Positions 56,235-64,000 of a DNA stretch of 64,000 bases are shown here, one piece after another (the stretch's first letter is position 1; the number at the start of each line of letters is the position of its first letter). The notes beneath the pieces are model-generated. The model ran no database searches. It was given only the letters and a program-made list of their open reading frames with translations, and was not told where the DNA came from. The stretch is taken from assembly GCF_000293805.1 (NCBI RefSeq), contig NZ_AMBZ01000001.1, positions 400,001 through 464,000 on the forward strand. Reading direction: 5' to 3'. This DNA is from Paenibacillus alvei DSM 29. Its GTDB lineage: Bacteria > Bacillota > Bacilli > Paenibacillales > Paenibacillaceae. The translations under genes and the position numbers were made by a program.

Positions 56235-56567
56235 CTATACCTCCCCAAGCACCTGATCGAGCGAACGACGGAATAAGCGCCATTCCTCCGTCTTCTCCTG
56301 CAGAAGCCTACGTCCTTGATCGGTAATCCGGTAATATTTGCGGGCTCTGCCATTTGCCTCATTCCAATAGGCTTCTACCTCGCCTTTGCTCTCGAGCGCA
56401 TGAAGAATCGGATACAAAGTTCCTTCCTTCAGCGCAAACAATCCCGACGACGCAGCTTCCAACCGCTTGGACAGCTCGTAGCCGTACATTTCTTCCTTTT
56501 CCAGCATGGACAATATGAGCATCGCCGTACTGCCTTTTAACAGTTCCTTGCTCACCTTTGGCTGCAT
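56235..56567 (-). CDS. PadR-family transcriptional regulator
   Basis: About 110 residues from the ATG at 56567 (MQPKVSKELLKGSTAMLILS). The winged-helix core is typical of PadR: LSMLEKEEMYGYELSKRLEA, FALKEGTLYPILHALESKG, YWNEANGRARKYYRITDQGR. A second in-frame ATG at 56579 abuts the GGAGGG. The stop is two bases before the start of the HAAS-SEDS gene, so both form one operon, and the inverted repeat at 56597-56634 is a likely operator for autoregulation. Confidence 0.92.
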   Translation of the reverse strand: MQPKVSKELLKGSTAMLILSMLEKEEMYGYELSKRLEAASSGLFALKEGTLYPILHALESKGEVEAYWNEANGRARKYYRITDQGRRLLQEKTEEWRLFRRSLDQVLGEV

Positions 56568-56596
56568 GATATCGATCATCCCTCCCACATCTATGT

Positions 56597-56634
56597 AATA
56601 CCTAGATATACTATATATCGTAAATCTAGGTATT
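56597..56634. promoter_or_regulatory. PadR operator overlapping its promoter
   Basis: AATACCTAGAT and ATCTAGGTATT are perfect 11-bp inverted arms separated by 16 bases. A leftward TATAGT -10 box lies between them. It is 30 bases upstream of the PadR start codon. Confidence 0.75.
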
Positions 56635-56814
56635 GGCAAGTATAGGAATATGAGCAATGGCTTTAAGCCGTTCCATCGAATCTCTTATGTTTGCTAAATA
56701 ATGCTTGCCTTTCCATCATCCCATCTGGTATTATGTTCCTCGCTCTCTTTTTTTATTTCACCCAGCATCACTAGTATGGCACGCCGCAATACGAGAAGAT
56801 GACGGAGGTGGAGA

Positions 56815-57591
56815 ATGCTCTTTTTTACTTTGGCTCGCAAAAAATATCTCAGTAATTTGCAGTACCGAAGTGCACATATGGTGCACAACATCGCCAGCTT
56901 CATGTTCGGATTTATCTACATTTCGATCTGGACAGGAATTGGCGAAGGAAGGCCGCTTGGCGAGTACGGCTTGAACGGCATCGTAAGCTACGTCGCCTTC
57001 AATCAGGCAAGCTTGTGGGTCGCCGCCTTTCTTACAAATGGACTTGGCATCCAGCAGTCCGTTCGGACTGGGCAGATCGCCCTTGATCTTGTTCGTCCCG
57101 TTCATTTGTTCTATCAGCTGATGAGCAAGGAATGGGGGCAAATCGCCTACCAGTTTGTTTACAAGTTTTTACCGATCTACATTTTATATTTCTTCGTAAT
57201 GCCGCTTCACGTCCCCTCTACGATTATCACTTACGTGTGGACCGCTGTAGCTTTGACGCTGGCCGCGTACATTTCGATATGCCTGAACTATCTGATCGGA
57301 GCCGCTGCGCTCTGGACGACAGAATCTGTCTGGCTGTACTGGGTCAATTATGCGTTCAGCATGCTGCTGTCGGGCTTTCTTATCCCGATCGAATGGCTGC
57401 CAACTTGGCTTGGCGATATTAGCCGTGCTTCTTTTTATCCGTTTTTGCATTATGTCCCTACCCGGATCTATCTCGGCATGGAATCTCCGTCCGCGCTGTT
57501 AGGTTCGCTGGTGTGGTGCATTGTATTCACTGCTGCATGTCTCGCCGTTACCGGGATTATGCGACGCAAGGTGGAGGTGCAGGGCGGATGA
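56815..57591 (+). CDS. ABC-2 (DUF990-type) export permease, subunit 1
   Basis: 258 residues, six predicted membrane segments. It begins MLFFTLARKKYLSNLQYRSAH and has RTGQIALDLVRPVHLFYQLM, the family's conserved G.I...L.RP stretch, and a C-terminal RRKVEVQGG. This branch of ABC-2 permeases works as a pair of different subunits plus an ATPase; substrates are mostly unknown. GGAGGTGG precedes the ATG. The stop overlaps the start of the next permease (GGATGA). Confidence 0.88.
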   Translation: MLFFTLARKKYLSNLQYRSAHMVHNIASFMFGFIYISIWTGIGEGRPLGEYGLNGIVSYVAFNQASLWVAAFLTNGLGIQQSVRTGQIALDLVRPVHLFYQLMSKEWGQIAYQFVYKFLPIYILYFFVMPLHVPSTIITYVWTAVALTLAAYISICLNYLIGAAALWTTESVWLYWVNYAFSMLLSGFLIPIEWLPTWLGDISRASFYPFLHYVPTRIYLGMESPSALLGSLVWCIVFTAACLAVTGIMRRKVEVQGG

Positions 57592-58379
57592 AGTGGATTC
57601 GTATGTATGTGCTTCTCGTTCGCGCAAGCATTCGCAGTCGTATGCAATACAAGTTTAATTTCTGGTTCTCTACGCTAATGGCGACCGTTATCAGTGTCGT
57701 CGAATTTCTTATGCTTGCGGTCATCCTGTTGAAATTTGGCCATATCCAAGGCTGGAGCTTAGCGGAAGCCGGGTATTTGTATGCCATTTTGTCCTTGTCT
57801 AAGGCGATGTACCGCATGGTTGCTTCTGACGTACACCATTTGGAGCATTATCTCGTAAATGGAGCACTAGACGGACTTCTGCTGCGCCCTATTCCTGTTC
57901 TGCTTGCGCTCATGTCCCAGAATTTCTCCATAAGGCTTGGAGAGTTCGTGCAAGGGACAACCATATTGACCATTAGCATGAGCACTATGATGCAGAACGG
58001 ACAGATCGGATGGACAGCCGTTCCTTTGACAATCATCGTCATCCTATCAGGTGCCGTACTGTTATTTGCCATTGGGCTGCTCACCGCTTCTGCGGGCTTC
58101 TGGGTAACCCGGATCGAGGAATTGCAGAACATTACGGAGGATGCTGCCCGCACAGCAGCGCAGTATCCAATGACCATTTATCCGAAATGGATGCAAGGCG
58201 TCCTGCTCAGCATCATTCCGGTCGGGTTCGCGAACTATATTCCTTCGTTGTACATCCTGCGTCAGCAATCTGGAATATGGCTAGTTGGGCTGTCTATCGC
58301 AATTACGGCTGCCGTATTTCTGATTGCCCTGCGCGTATGGAAGCTTGGGATTTCCCGCTATCAGAGCACAGGAAGCTAA
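57588..58379 (+). CDS. ABC-2 (DUF990-type) export permease, subunit 2
   Basis: 263 residues, six predicted membrane segments. MKWIRMYVLLVRASIRSRMQ leads into YKFNFWFSTLMATVISVVEF; VNGALDGLLLRPIPVLLALM is the family's G.LD..LLRP motif; it ends WKLGISRYQSTGS, the usual Y...GS tail of the second subunit. The ATG at 57588 overlaps the previous stop by four bases. It is similar in layout to the permease at 63088-63873. Confidence 0.9.
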   Translation: MKWIRMYVLLVRASIRSRMQYKFNFWFSTLMATVISVVEFLMLAVILLKFGHIQGWSLAEAGYLYAILSLSKAMYRMVASDVHHLEHYLVNGALDGLLLRPIPVLLALMSQNFSIRLGEFVQGTTILTISMSTMMQNGQIGWTAVPLTIIVILSGAVLLFAIGLLTASAGFWVTRIEELQNITEDAARTAAQYPMTIYPKWMQGVLLSIIPVGFANYIPSLYILRQQSGIWLVGLSIAITAAVFLIALRVWKLGISRYQSTGS

Positions 58380-58544
58380 GCTGACGTCCATATCGAGCCG
58401 ATATGGAGCCCATATGGAACTCGATATGAAATTCGAATGCAACTTGATATGAAGCTAGGCACAGAGCTAACTACAATAACGCCAATAACCAACCGGAATA
58501 AGAAGCTGCATCACACGTAACGATCGGAATAAAGGGGGATTTTC

Positions 58545-59522
58545 GTGATTACCGTAACTGATTTACATAAACGATTCGTCCGTCCCGCACCGAAGGAGGG
58601 GGCCTTCAAGGGCATCCGTACTCTTCTCTCGCGCGACAAGCTCGTCAAAGAGGCTGTCCAAGGCATCAGCTTTACCATCAACAGCGGCGAATTTGTCGGG
58701 TACATCGGCCCGAATGGTGCAGGCAAGTCAACGACAATTAAAATGCTGTCCGGCATTCTGCACCCGACATCCGGAGATGTGCGCATCTTCGGATTAAGTC
58801 CGTACAAGGCACGGCGCCAAGTAACCCGGCGACTTGGCGTGCTGTTCGGACAGCGCACGCAGCTGTGGTGGGATCTCCCGACACGAGATTCCTACGATAT
58901 CTTGTCAGCCATGTATGGTCTTGATGCCGCAGATAAGCACAAGCGAATTCAACAGTTGACGGAACTGCTGGAGATGGATGAATTCATGAATACACCTGTA
59001 CGCCAGCTCTCACTCGGACAGCGAATGCGCGCCGATATTGCGGCCGCGCTGCTGCATGATCCAGACATTCTGTTCCTCGATGAGCCAACGATTGGCCTTG
59101 ACGTCATCGCCAAGCGGAATATTCGCCAGTTCCTGAAGACGATTAATTAGGAGCTCGGCAAGACGATTCTGCTGACAACGCATGACATGGACGATATCGA
59201 GCAGTTGTGCAATCGCGTCATCGTCATTAATCATGGCAAGCTCGGCTTCGACGGCACAATCGACGACCTGCGCAAGCGCATCGGCTTGCCGACTGTCATC
59301 TCGGTTACCTATCGAAGCAGCTGCCAAATCTCTGACCAATCTAAGAATATACCCAGTCCGCTTCGCTTCCGTGAGTTGAACGGCCAGACTTTAACCGTGG
59401 AATGCAATCGCGAGGAATTGAGTGCCATGGATGCACTCCGTATCCTGGGGCAATTCGGTGAAGTGGAAGACGTTCACATGGAAGAACCGGATTTCGAGGA
59501 TGTTATCCACCGTGTGTACTAG
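58545..59522 (+). pseudogene. ABC exporter ATPase interrupted by an in-frame TAG
   Basis: GTG start with AGGGGG ahead. The first 201 codons carry Walker A IGPNGAGKSTTIKML, Q-loop GQRTQLWWDLP, signature LSLGQRMRADIAAAL and Walker B ILFLDEPTIGLDV. TAG at 59148-59150 follows KTIN; the same frame then continues ELGKTILLTTHDMDDIEQLC to 59522, including the H-loop histidine. Full length would be 325 codons, usual for the family. As read, the product lacks the H-loop and C-terminal domain and should not work. There is no indel; the stop looks like a base substitution in a Lys/Gln/Glu-type codon. It belongs with the two permeases upstream. Confidence 0.88.
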
Positions 59523-59709
59523 GCATATGGCTTCATCAGAAATCACAAAGAACAGCCCGACTAAGAAACGACTATCTTGTTCACAGCGTCGTTCCCATTC
59601 CTTGACTAAATATCGTGCGAATACAATCGTGGTATGGCTGATGAGCATGTCAAAGGATCTACCTTGAAATTCTGTACCTAGCTTCAAGTAAGATATCGCT
59701 ATTATTTAA

Positions 59710-59752
59710 AGGTGCAAGTTTTTATAAGAAAGCTCGCAAAAAACTTGCACCT
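59710..59752. repeat. Inverted repeat, 14-bp perfect arms
   Basis: AGGTGCAAGTTTTT and AAAAACTTGCACCT, separated by 15 bases, in an AT-rich gap. It could be a bidirectional terminator, as T-runs are within the stem, or an end of a lost mobile element. Confidence 0.6.
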
Positions 59753-59954
59753 GATCAAATTTCGAAACCCATAGTTTTCTTTGAGTATCTCATGATTTTC
59801 CGCGTTTATGCATTATTCAGCAATCCCTAGTTAGTAAGGGTTTACCTCGCTTTTATAGCTGCGAAAGTTGAGTTATTAGAAATAGTTTTATAAAGATTTT
59901 AATACTAGATTTTCGCTGGGGATTTAGTCGCTCATCCGAATACGCATAAAAAAA

Positions 59955-60021
59955 TCCCCTACGTCTACAGTATTGAATTCAAAATAGCTTGAATTCTTTA
60001 TTGCTGTCTGCGATTAGGGGA
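59955..60021. repeat. Imperfect long inverted repeat
   Basis: Outer arms TCCCCTA and TAGGGGA and inner arms GAATTCAA and TTGAATTC enclose AATAGC; partly matched bases lie between. A7 precedes it on the plus strand. The rest of 59523-60252 (about 730 bases) shows no gene, only AT-rich sequence. Confidence 0.55.
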
Positions 60022-60115
60022 GCATAGTAGATAACATCACTTTGTATTGTTAGGTTTTAAGTCTATTAAATTACAGAGACACAATAGAAAAAACAACAAA
60101 AGATGAATAGGTTGC

Positions 60116-60143
60116 TTGCCTGACTTTATGTTGGAAATATATT
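60116..60143 (+). promoter_or_regulatory. Weak candidate promoter of the secreted-protein gene
   Basis: TTGCCT, 16 bases, TATATT, about 110 bases before the start codon. Low certainty in AT-rich DNA. Confidence 0.35.
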
Positions 60144-60252
60144 GATTTAAATTTGTTCATTTATAGTTCATAGGTAGAAGCTATATTTCCACCCTAGAGT
60201 ATAAGACATCAAGTATATGGTCTTACACTAAAACAAATTTCGGAGGTGGCGA

Positions 60253-61077
60253 ATGTTTAAAAAATTAGTAATCTCAGTTCTCATTATTTCTTTAATCGGT
60301 AGTATTTCTGGACAAGTATTTGCTAAGGAATCAATTCAAGTTACAGAACATTCAATACAAAACATCTTAGCAATGCCAAAGAAGGATATCACCTTCATTA
60401 AGGGTGGCTTTGACGATCTGAGTGATATGGAATATACGTATACTAGTAATTCAAAGAAATATAAGGCAATTGAGAAAACTTCCCCTGATCTCACACATGT
60501 TGATAGTGAAATCTATGAAGAAACAACGACTGGAGAGTTTGAACTCATTGCTAATCTAATGGTCGAGGTAAATGGGGCTGTCGTTGAAACCACAATTACC
60601 CCATCCAATGGAGAGCCCAAATTTGTTGATACCTTTATTAAGCCTGAACCAACTGATGCTAATACCTTTTCACCGGAACTAAACACTCTTGGTGATCGTG
60701 GTGATTATCCAATTTCAAGTTGGACTCATTATGGAACCTTTAATTATTCCACAAAAATCAAAAAATATACCGTCGCTGCTGTGACTGCAGTAATCTCAGG
60801 AATTGTAGGTGCAAGTACAATGGGAGCTGGGGCTGCTGCAACAATTAGTTCTACCACTGGGTTAATTGCTTATATCGTGGACGATCAAATCGAGGATATT
60901 TGGTATACTGATTTTGTATACTATAAAACTTTGCTTCCACCAGACCCGAAAATGTTTAGAATGAAAGTAGCTGAAAAAACAGTTCATTATTTTTATTCTG
61001 ACTCCAATAGAGATAATCTTATGAAAGGAAGCCCTATTACTTCTGAATTTTGGTTGGATGGGTATAAGAAAAATTAA
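60253..61077 (+). CDS. Secreted protein of unknown function with a central Gly/Ala-rich hydrophobic segment
   Basis: 274 residues, not recognised. GGAGGTGG stands before the ATG. Residues 1-24 are a signal peptide (KKLVISVLIISLIGSISGQV, cut after FAKE or nearby). The mature part is acidic and Thr-rich to about 165, then a basic stretch STKIKKYT leads into a hydrophobic Gly/Ala segment (AVISGIVGASTMGAGAAATI) of membrane-inserting character, followed by DDQIEDIWYTDFVYYK and a polar C-terminus. The composition is clearly more AT-rich than flanking genes, suggesting horizontal gain. A small two-helix membrane protein gene follows three bases later. Bacteriocin- or toxin-like function is possible but unproven. 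Confidence 0.8.
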   Translation: MFKKLVISVLIISLIGSISGQVFAKESIQVTEHSIQNILAMPKKDITFIKGGFDDLSDMEYTYTSNSKKYKAIEKTSPDLTHVDSEIYEETTTGEFELIANLMVEVNGAVVETTITPSNGEPKFVDTFIKPEPTDANTFSPELNTLGDRGDYPISSWTHYGTFNYSTKIKKYTVAAVTAVISGIVGASTMGAGAAATISSTTGLIAYIVDDQIEDIWYTDFVYYKTLLPPDPKMFRMKVAEKTVHYFYSDSNRDNLMKGSPITSEFWLDGYKKN

Positions 61078-61080
61078 TTA

Positions 61081-61260
61081 ATGATTTATCAAATTATGTT
61101 AAGCATTTTCCTAGTATCTATTGGTTTTACTAGTTACCATTTAATAAGTGGAAAAGATTTAATGTCAATTGATTGGTATGAAATGTTGTATCTGATCATG
61201 TTTTCAGTTGTCCCACAAGTTATAGGAAGGATTTTAAGAAAATTCAAGAAAAAACAATGA
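61081..61260 (+). CDS. Small two-helix membrane protein (59 residues)
   Basis: 59 residues: MIYQIMLSIFLVSIGFTSYH, a short loop with SGKDLMSIDW, a second hydrophobic helix (YEMLYLIMFSVVPQVIG) and a basic tail RILRKFKKKQ. The ATG lies three bases after the stop of the secreted-protein gene and has no clear ribosome site, so translational coupling is likely. A strong terminator follows 33 bases later. The size, two helices and basic tail are like many bacteriocin immunity proteins, but no sequence family was recognised; the assignment as partner of the upstream protein is inference. Confidence 0.65.
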   Translation: MIYQIMLSIFLVSIGFTSYHLISGKDLMSIDWYEMLYLIMFSVVPQVIGRILRKFKKKQ

Positions 61261-61292
61261 AGATAACTCCAATAGGCTATTGGTGAACTGTG

Positions 61293-61334
61293 ACCCGAGA
61301 GATGGACACTTAAGAGTGCCCCTCTCGGGTTATT
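61293..61334 (+). terminator. Terminator of the secreted-protein operon
   Basis: ACCCGAGAG and CTCTCGGGT form a perfect 9-bp stem, with GG-CACT/AGTG-CC pairs further in, followed by TATTT. Confidence 0.8.
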
Positions 61335-61395
61335 TACGTTGCTTATAATGATCCCCAAGTATGAAAAACAAAGCAAGAAAAAATAAATTAACTGA

Positions 61396-61420
61396 AACCA
61401 TGGAGAAGAGCTCCATGGTT
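61396..61420 (-). terminator. Hairpin downstream of bcp
   Basis: AACCATGGA and TCCATGGTT form a perfect 9-bp stem. Leftward it is followed by TCAGTTAATTTATTTTTT, a spaced T-rich tract; moderate terminator for bcp. Confidence 0.55.
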
Positions 61421-61507
61421 TTGGAAGCGTCTTTTCCTTACTTGCCGGACATATTCATTTGTAGCTCCCCTGATGGGGGCAGCCCTTCCTATATAGATGA
61501 AGCGACG

Positions 61508-61987
61508 TTATACGAGCTCGCGCACCGCTTCCAGCACTTGATCCGTATGTCCTTTCACTTTCACGCTCCGCCATTCCTTGATGAGCTTGCCTTCTTCATC
61601 AATGAGGAAGGTCGAGCGAACAATGCCGTAGTATTCGCGGCCGTACATCTTCTTAAGCTGCCATACTCCGAACAGATCCGCTACTTCATGCTCCGTATCA
61701 GACAGCAGCGTAAATGGCAGGCTGTGCTTCTCAATAAATTTGGTATGCGACTTGATCGGATCTGGGCTAATGCCCAGTACGACGGCGCCATATTTCTCAA
61801 AATCTCCATGATAATCACGGAAATCACATGACTCCTGTGTACAGCCTGGCGTCATATCCTTCGGATAGAAATAAATCACGACTTTCTTTCCCCGATAGTC
61901 GCTCAGCTTCACTTCCTGTCCGGTAGATGCCGGCAGCGTAAATTCAGGGGTCACTTGTCCAAGTTCAACTTGAGTGGATTGTGTCAT
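61508..61987 (-). CDS. bcp: Thioredoxin-dependent peroxiredoxin, Bcp type
   Basis: 159 residues from the ATG at 61987 (AAGGAG ahead); an ATG at 62065 lacks one. The enzyme reduces hydroperoxides. The peroxidatic cysteine is in YFYPKDMTPGCTQESCDFRD (C49), with the resolving cysteine C54 five residues on, as in the Bcp/PrxQ group. PIKSHTKFIEKHSLPFTLLS and YGIVRSTFLIDEEGK complete the fold. It stands alone. Confidence 0.95.
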   Translation of the reverse strand: MTQSTQVELGQVTPEFTLPASTGQEVKLSDYRGKKVVIYFYPKDMTPGCTQESCDFRDYHGDFEKYGAVVLGISPDPIKSHTKFIEKHSLPFTLLSDTEHEVADLFGVWQLKKMYGREYYGIVRSTFLIDEEGKLIKEWRSVKVKGHTDQVLEAVRELV

Positions 61988-62141
61988 TCGTATGAGGCTC
62001 CTTCCCGGCAGCCAAGACTGCCGTTCTATTGCTTTAAGCTTATCATCCCCCACTCTTTTTTTCAAAAATGATCAAGCTATCCCACTAAGAAAATACCTCT
62101 CTATATCATTACCAATAGGAAACAGCATACTCCTCCATTGA

Positions 62142-62945
62142 CTAAAAATAGATCGTAAATAGCGGCGTTTCCTCTGTCACTTCAACAATTTTGGCTACTT
62201 CACTGCCGTATCGATCCACATTGAGCCAGTCGATAAAGTCCTCTGCCCCATACACATTGATATACCCCTTATATGAGAGCTCCCCAAATTCGATACACTC
62301 ATTATGCTGCCTAAATGGATGATTCCCCGTAATATTTTGCAAAAAATCTAAAAATTCACCTGACAAAGCCTTGATGTTCTCCCCTACACACTTGGGAACA
62401 TCGATATAAGTAATAATGTGGCGCGCTACTATGATTTCAACTAAAACAGAGTCTTCTCCTTGCGGATCTGCATGTTGATCCAACACCAGTAATCCCTCTG
62501 ATAATTGTTCAGAAACTTCACCATGCCTCGAAAGAAATTCAATCATCCGCTCCCTCGTATGGTATCTGAAATATTTACTGTAGCGAAGCAGCAATTCTTC
62601 TGACGTTGCATGAATCGGAATATCATATCTGTTAACCATAATCAACGCTGGACCAGTTTCGGGAGATTCATAATGATACCCTCGTTCAGAGGAGCCAATG
62701 CGGAATACGGTTAGAATCAGCGCCAGCTCCTCTCTCGTCAGACTAATCAACAGCTTCATATACGGCTCAAGCAGATTATTGCACTCGTACTGGTGGTCTC
62801 GGATTGCATGACTGCCATTCTCTTCTGATACATACTGCCCCATTTCTATACGCGTATCATTCGCTATCTCCCATGCTCGAATCGATGCACTAAAATGAAT
62901 CACTTGATGTATGATTGGCTTCAATCTAACTACTTCTCGGTACAT
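62142..62945 (-). CDS. Protein of unknown function
   Basis: 267 residues, not recognised. GGGAGG is 7 bases before the ATG, and codon use looks real. No signal peptide, membrane segment or known catalytic motif was seen. The sequence is rich in charged residues, with VHFSASIRAWEIAN-like beginnings, many His and Glu residues (RYHTRERMIEFLSRHGEVSE) and a C-terminal FGELSYKGYINVYGAEDFID. Probably cytoplasmic. It is monocistronic between bcp and the second ABC-2 system. Confidence 0.75.
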   Translation of the reverse strand: MYREVVRLKPIIHQVIHFSASIRAWEIANDTRIEMGQYVSEENGSHAIRDHQYECNNLLEPYMKLLISLTREELALILTVFRIGSSERGYHYESPETGPALIMVNRYDIPIHATSEELLLRYSKYFRYHTRERMIEFLSRHGEVSEQLSEGLLVLDQHADPQGEDSVLVEIIVARHIITYIDVPKCVGENIKALSGEFLDFLQNITGNHPFRQHNECIEFGELSYKGYINVYGAEDFIDWLNVDRYGSEVAKIVEVTEETPLFTIYF

Positions 62946-63033
62946 GCCCTTGCCTCCCTCTACTTCTTCTATTTCTTAATTCGACTCCTGTGCAAACGCG
63001 ACCTTTATCCTGCCCTCATATCTCGGCGAAAAC

Positions 63034-63076
63034 AAAAAAATCGCCCTCCAAACCCATTGCTGAATTGGAAGGCGAT
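63034..63076 (-). terminator. Terminator of the second ABC-2 operon
   Basis: Leftward ATCGCCTTCCAA and TTGGAGGGCGAT form a stem of about 11 pairs with one mismatch, followed by T7. Confidence 0.8.
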
Positions 63077-63087
63077 AACCTATTCGA

Positions 63088-63873
63088 TTAAGATCCCGCC
63101 CCGCGGTATCGCTTAACACCGATGTTCCACAGCGTTAACCCAAGGGCGAAGAAGATAACCCCCACAACCGGAGTCAGGAGCGCCATCTGCTGCAGTCCCT
63201 TGTCCTTCATGAAGTAGGAGGCCGGAATGATGCCCACGAATGCGAATGGCAGAATCCATGTGAGCAGCACTTGAATGAACCGATTGTAGATCGTTAACGG
63301 ATAACGGCCATAGCTCTGAATGTTCCACACGAGCGGTAGAATGCCTGTCGGCGCATCCGAATAGAATGAAATCGATGTTAGTGCAGAATAAATGCCGAAG
63401 TACAGCATCACCGATCCGATCAGCATCACGAACAGCATGAGCAGCTCCATGATGCCGAAGTCGAGACCTAGCCTGTTCCAGCATATGCCCATCATGATTG
63501 CACCAACGATAGAACCGATAATGGAGGGGGGATCTACATTTTCAAGGAGAATCTGAAATAGATTATGCGCTGGACGCGTCAATATCCGATCCATTTCCCC
63601 CTTTACGATATATCGCTCACTGAACCCCCACAAATTGAAGAAGCAGCTAAATATGCCATATGGAATCATGAAATAGCCATAGACGAACACCATCTCATCA
63701 CGCGTCCAGCCAGCCAATGTCGGCGTATGCATGAAGACGATGAAGATGAAGATTAAATTCGTGACCTGAAATAGCAGATCCGATGCGATCTCTATCCAGA
63801 AGTCTGCACGATAGGTAAGGCGTGTTTTGATATAGTTTTTCAAATACTCACTAACAAGTCCGAAGTAATACAT
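63088..63873 (-). CDS. ABC-2 (DUF990-type) export permease, subunit 2 of a second system
   Basis: 261 residues from the ATG at 63873 (GGAGG 8 bases ahead; the frame to 63984 runs through the neighbouring gene and is rejected). Six membrane segments; MYYFGLVSEYLKNYIKTRLT then YRADFWIEIASDLLFQVTN; VKGEMDRILTRPAHNLFQIL is the family G.(L/M)D..L.RP motif; it ends NIGVKRYRGAGS. It resembles the permease at 57588-58379 in layout and is its counterpart in another operon. Confidence 0.9.
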   Translation of the reverse strand: MYYFGLVSEYLKNYIKTRLTYRADFWIEIASDLLFQVTNLIFIFIVFMHTPTLAGWTRDEMVFVYGYFMIPYGIFSCFFNLWGFSERYIVKGEMDRILTRPAHNLFQILLENVDPPSIIGSIVGAIMMGICWNRLGLDFGIMELLMLFVMLIGSVMLYFGIYSALTSISFYSDAPTGILPLVWNIQSYGRYPLTIYNRFIQVLLTWILPFAFVGIIPASYFMKDKGLQQMALLTPVVGVIFFALGLTLWNIGVKRYRGAGS

Positions 63874-63878
63874 CGTGA

Positions 63879-64000
63879 TCAACCTCCCTGCACGAACAAG
63901 CGTCTGCGCGCGGAACGCCACAGCAGCACAATTGGAATAACGAGCACTACCGCCCACAGCAATTGGATGCCGAGCGCTGCCCACACTTGATCTCCTGCCA
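63879..64000 (-). CDS. ABC-2 (DUF990-type) permease, C-terminal end only (cut by window edge)
   Basis: Only the last 39 or so codons are visible: AGDQVWAALGIQLLWAVVLV, a final membrane helix, then RSARRLFVQGG and stop. The AALGIQLLWA helix and RR(L)xVQGG end match subunit 1 of the DUF990 type; compare RRKVEVQGG at the end of the gene at 56815. The stop is five bases before the next ATG. Confidence 0.85.
   Translation of the reverse strand, partial: AGDQVWAALGIQLLWAVVLVIPIVLLWRSARRRLFVQGG

Noticed and set aside
61361-61831. 156-codon plus-strand frame
   Set aside because: Overlaps bcp on the opposite strand; the Bcp motifs are intact and this frame has none.
1-64000. CRISPR arrays, tRNA or rRNA genes, phage or plasmid origins
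   Set aside because: None was recognised on either strand; no regularly spaced repeats and no cloverleaf-like runs were seen by eye, though a tRNA scan would be the decisive test.

Overview
The window looks like chromosomal DNA of a Paenibacillus-type Bacillota. Supporting signs are the codon use, strong GGAGG ribosome sites, a guanine riboswitch on a purine permease, copper-amine-oxidase-type repeats on a polysaccharide deacetylase, an FN3/chitin-binding S8 protease and a BlaI/BlaR1-like pair. This is inference from gene families; no rRNA or tRNA gene was seen.

Layout. 1-11.5 kb: a myo-inositol catabolic locus. A leftward operon (iolC, iolJ, iolA, iolD, iolE, a second inositol-type dehydrogenase, a sodium/solute symporter cut by the window edge) diverges from iolG-iolB and a LacI-type regulator. 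The divergent control region has two matching LacI-type operators just downstream of the two promoters and a CcpA cre-like site on the leftward -35. 11.6-20.7 kb: purine salvage, with adenine deaminase, a polyamine-type ABC importer, a nucleoside hydrolase, and an NCS2 permease under a guanine riboswitch. Three related intergenic repeats lie among these genes. 20.8-32.5 kb: a secreted S8 protease convergent with a 2520-residue NRPS (C-A-T-C-A-T-reductase), predicted to make an N-acyl dipeptide aldehyde, then a broken yrvL-like gene. 32.6-40.2 kb: guaA and a complete oppABCDF-type peptide importer. 40.7-44 kb: a BlaI/M56 (BlaR1-like) system whose sensor domain is not penicillin-binding and is duplicated as a separate secreted protein. 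44-47 kb: kbl-tdh threonine degradation with a divergent XRE-cupin regulator. 47-53 kb: MoxR-DUF58-transglutaminase cassette. 53-56.7 kb: polysaccharide deacetylase and a PadR/HAAS-SEDS pair. 56.8-64 kb: two ABC-2 export systems (one with a nonsense mutation in its ATPase), an AT-rich islet with a secreted protein and a 59-residue membrane protein, a Bcp peroxiredoxin and one unrecognised gene.

A quality point affects interpretation: four genes (importer binding protein, yrvL-like, duplicated sensor-domain gene, blaR1-like) are each split by what reads as one missing base in an A or T homopolymer. That is a typical sequencing-error signature, so these four may be intact in the real genome. 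The TAG inside the ABC ATPase is different: it is a substitution.

The most interesting parts are the dipeptide-aldehyde NRPS beside a secreted protease, the BlaI/BlaR1-like system with a duplicated non-PBP sensor, and the AT-rich secreted-protein/small-membrane-protein pair at 60-61 kb.
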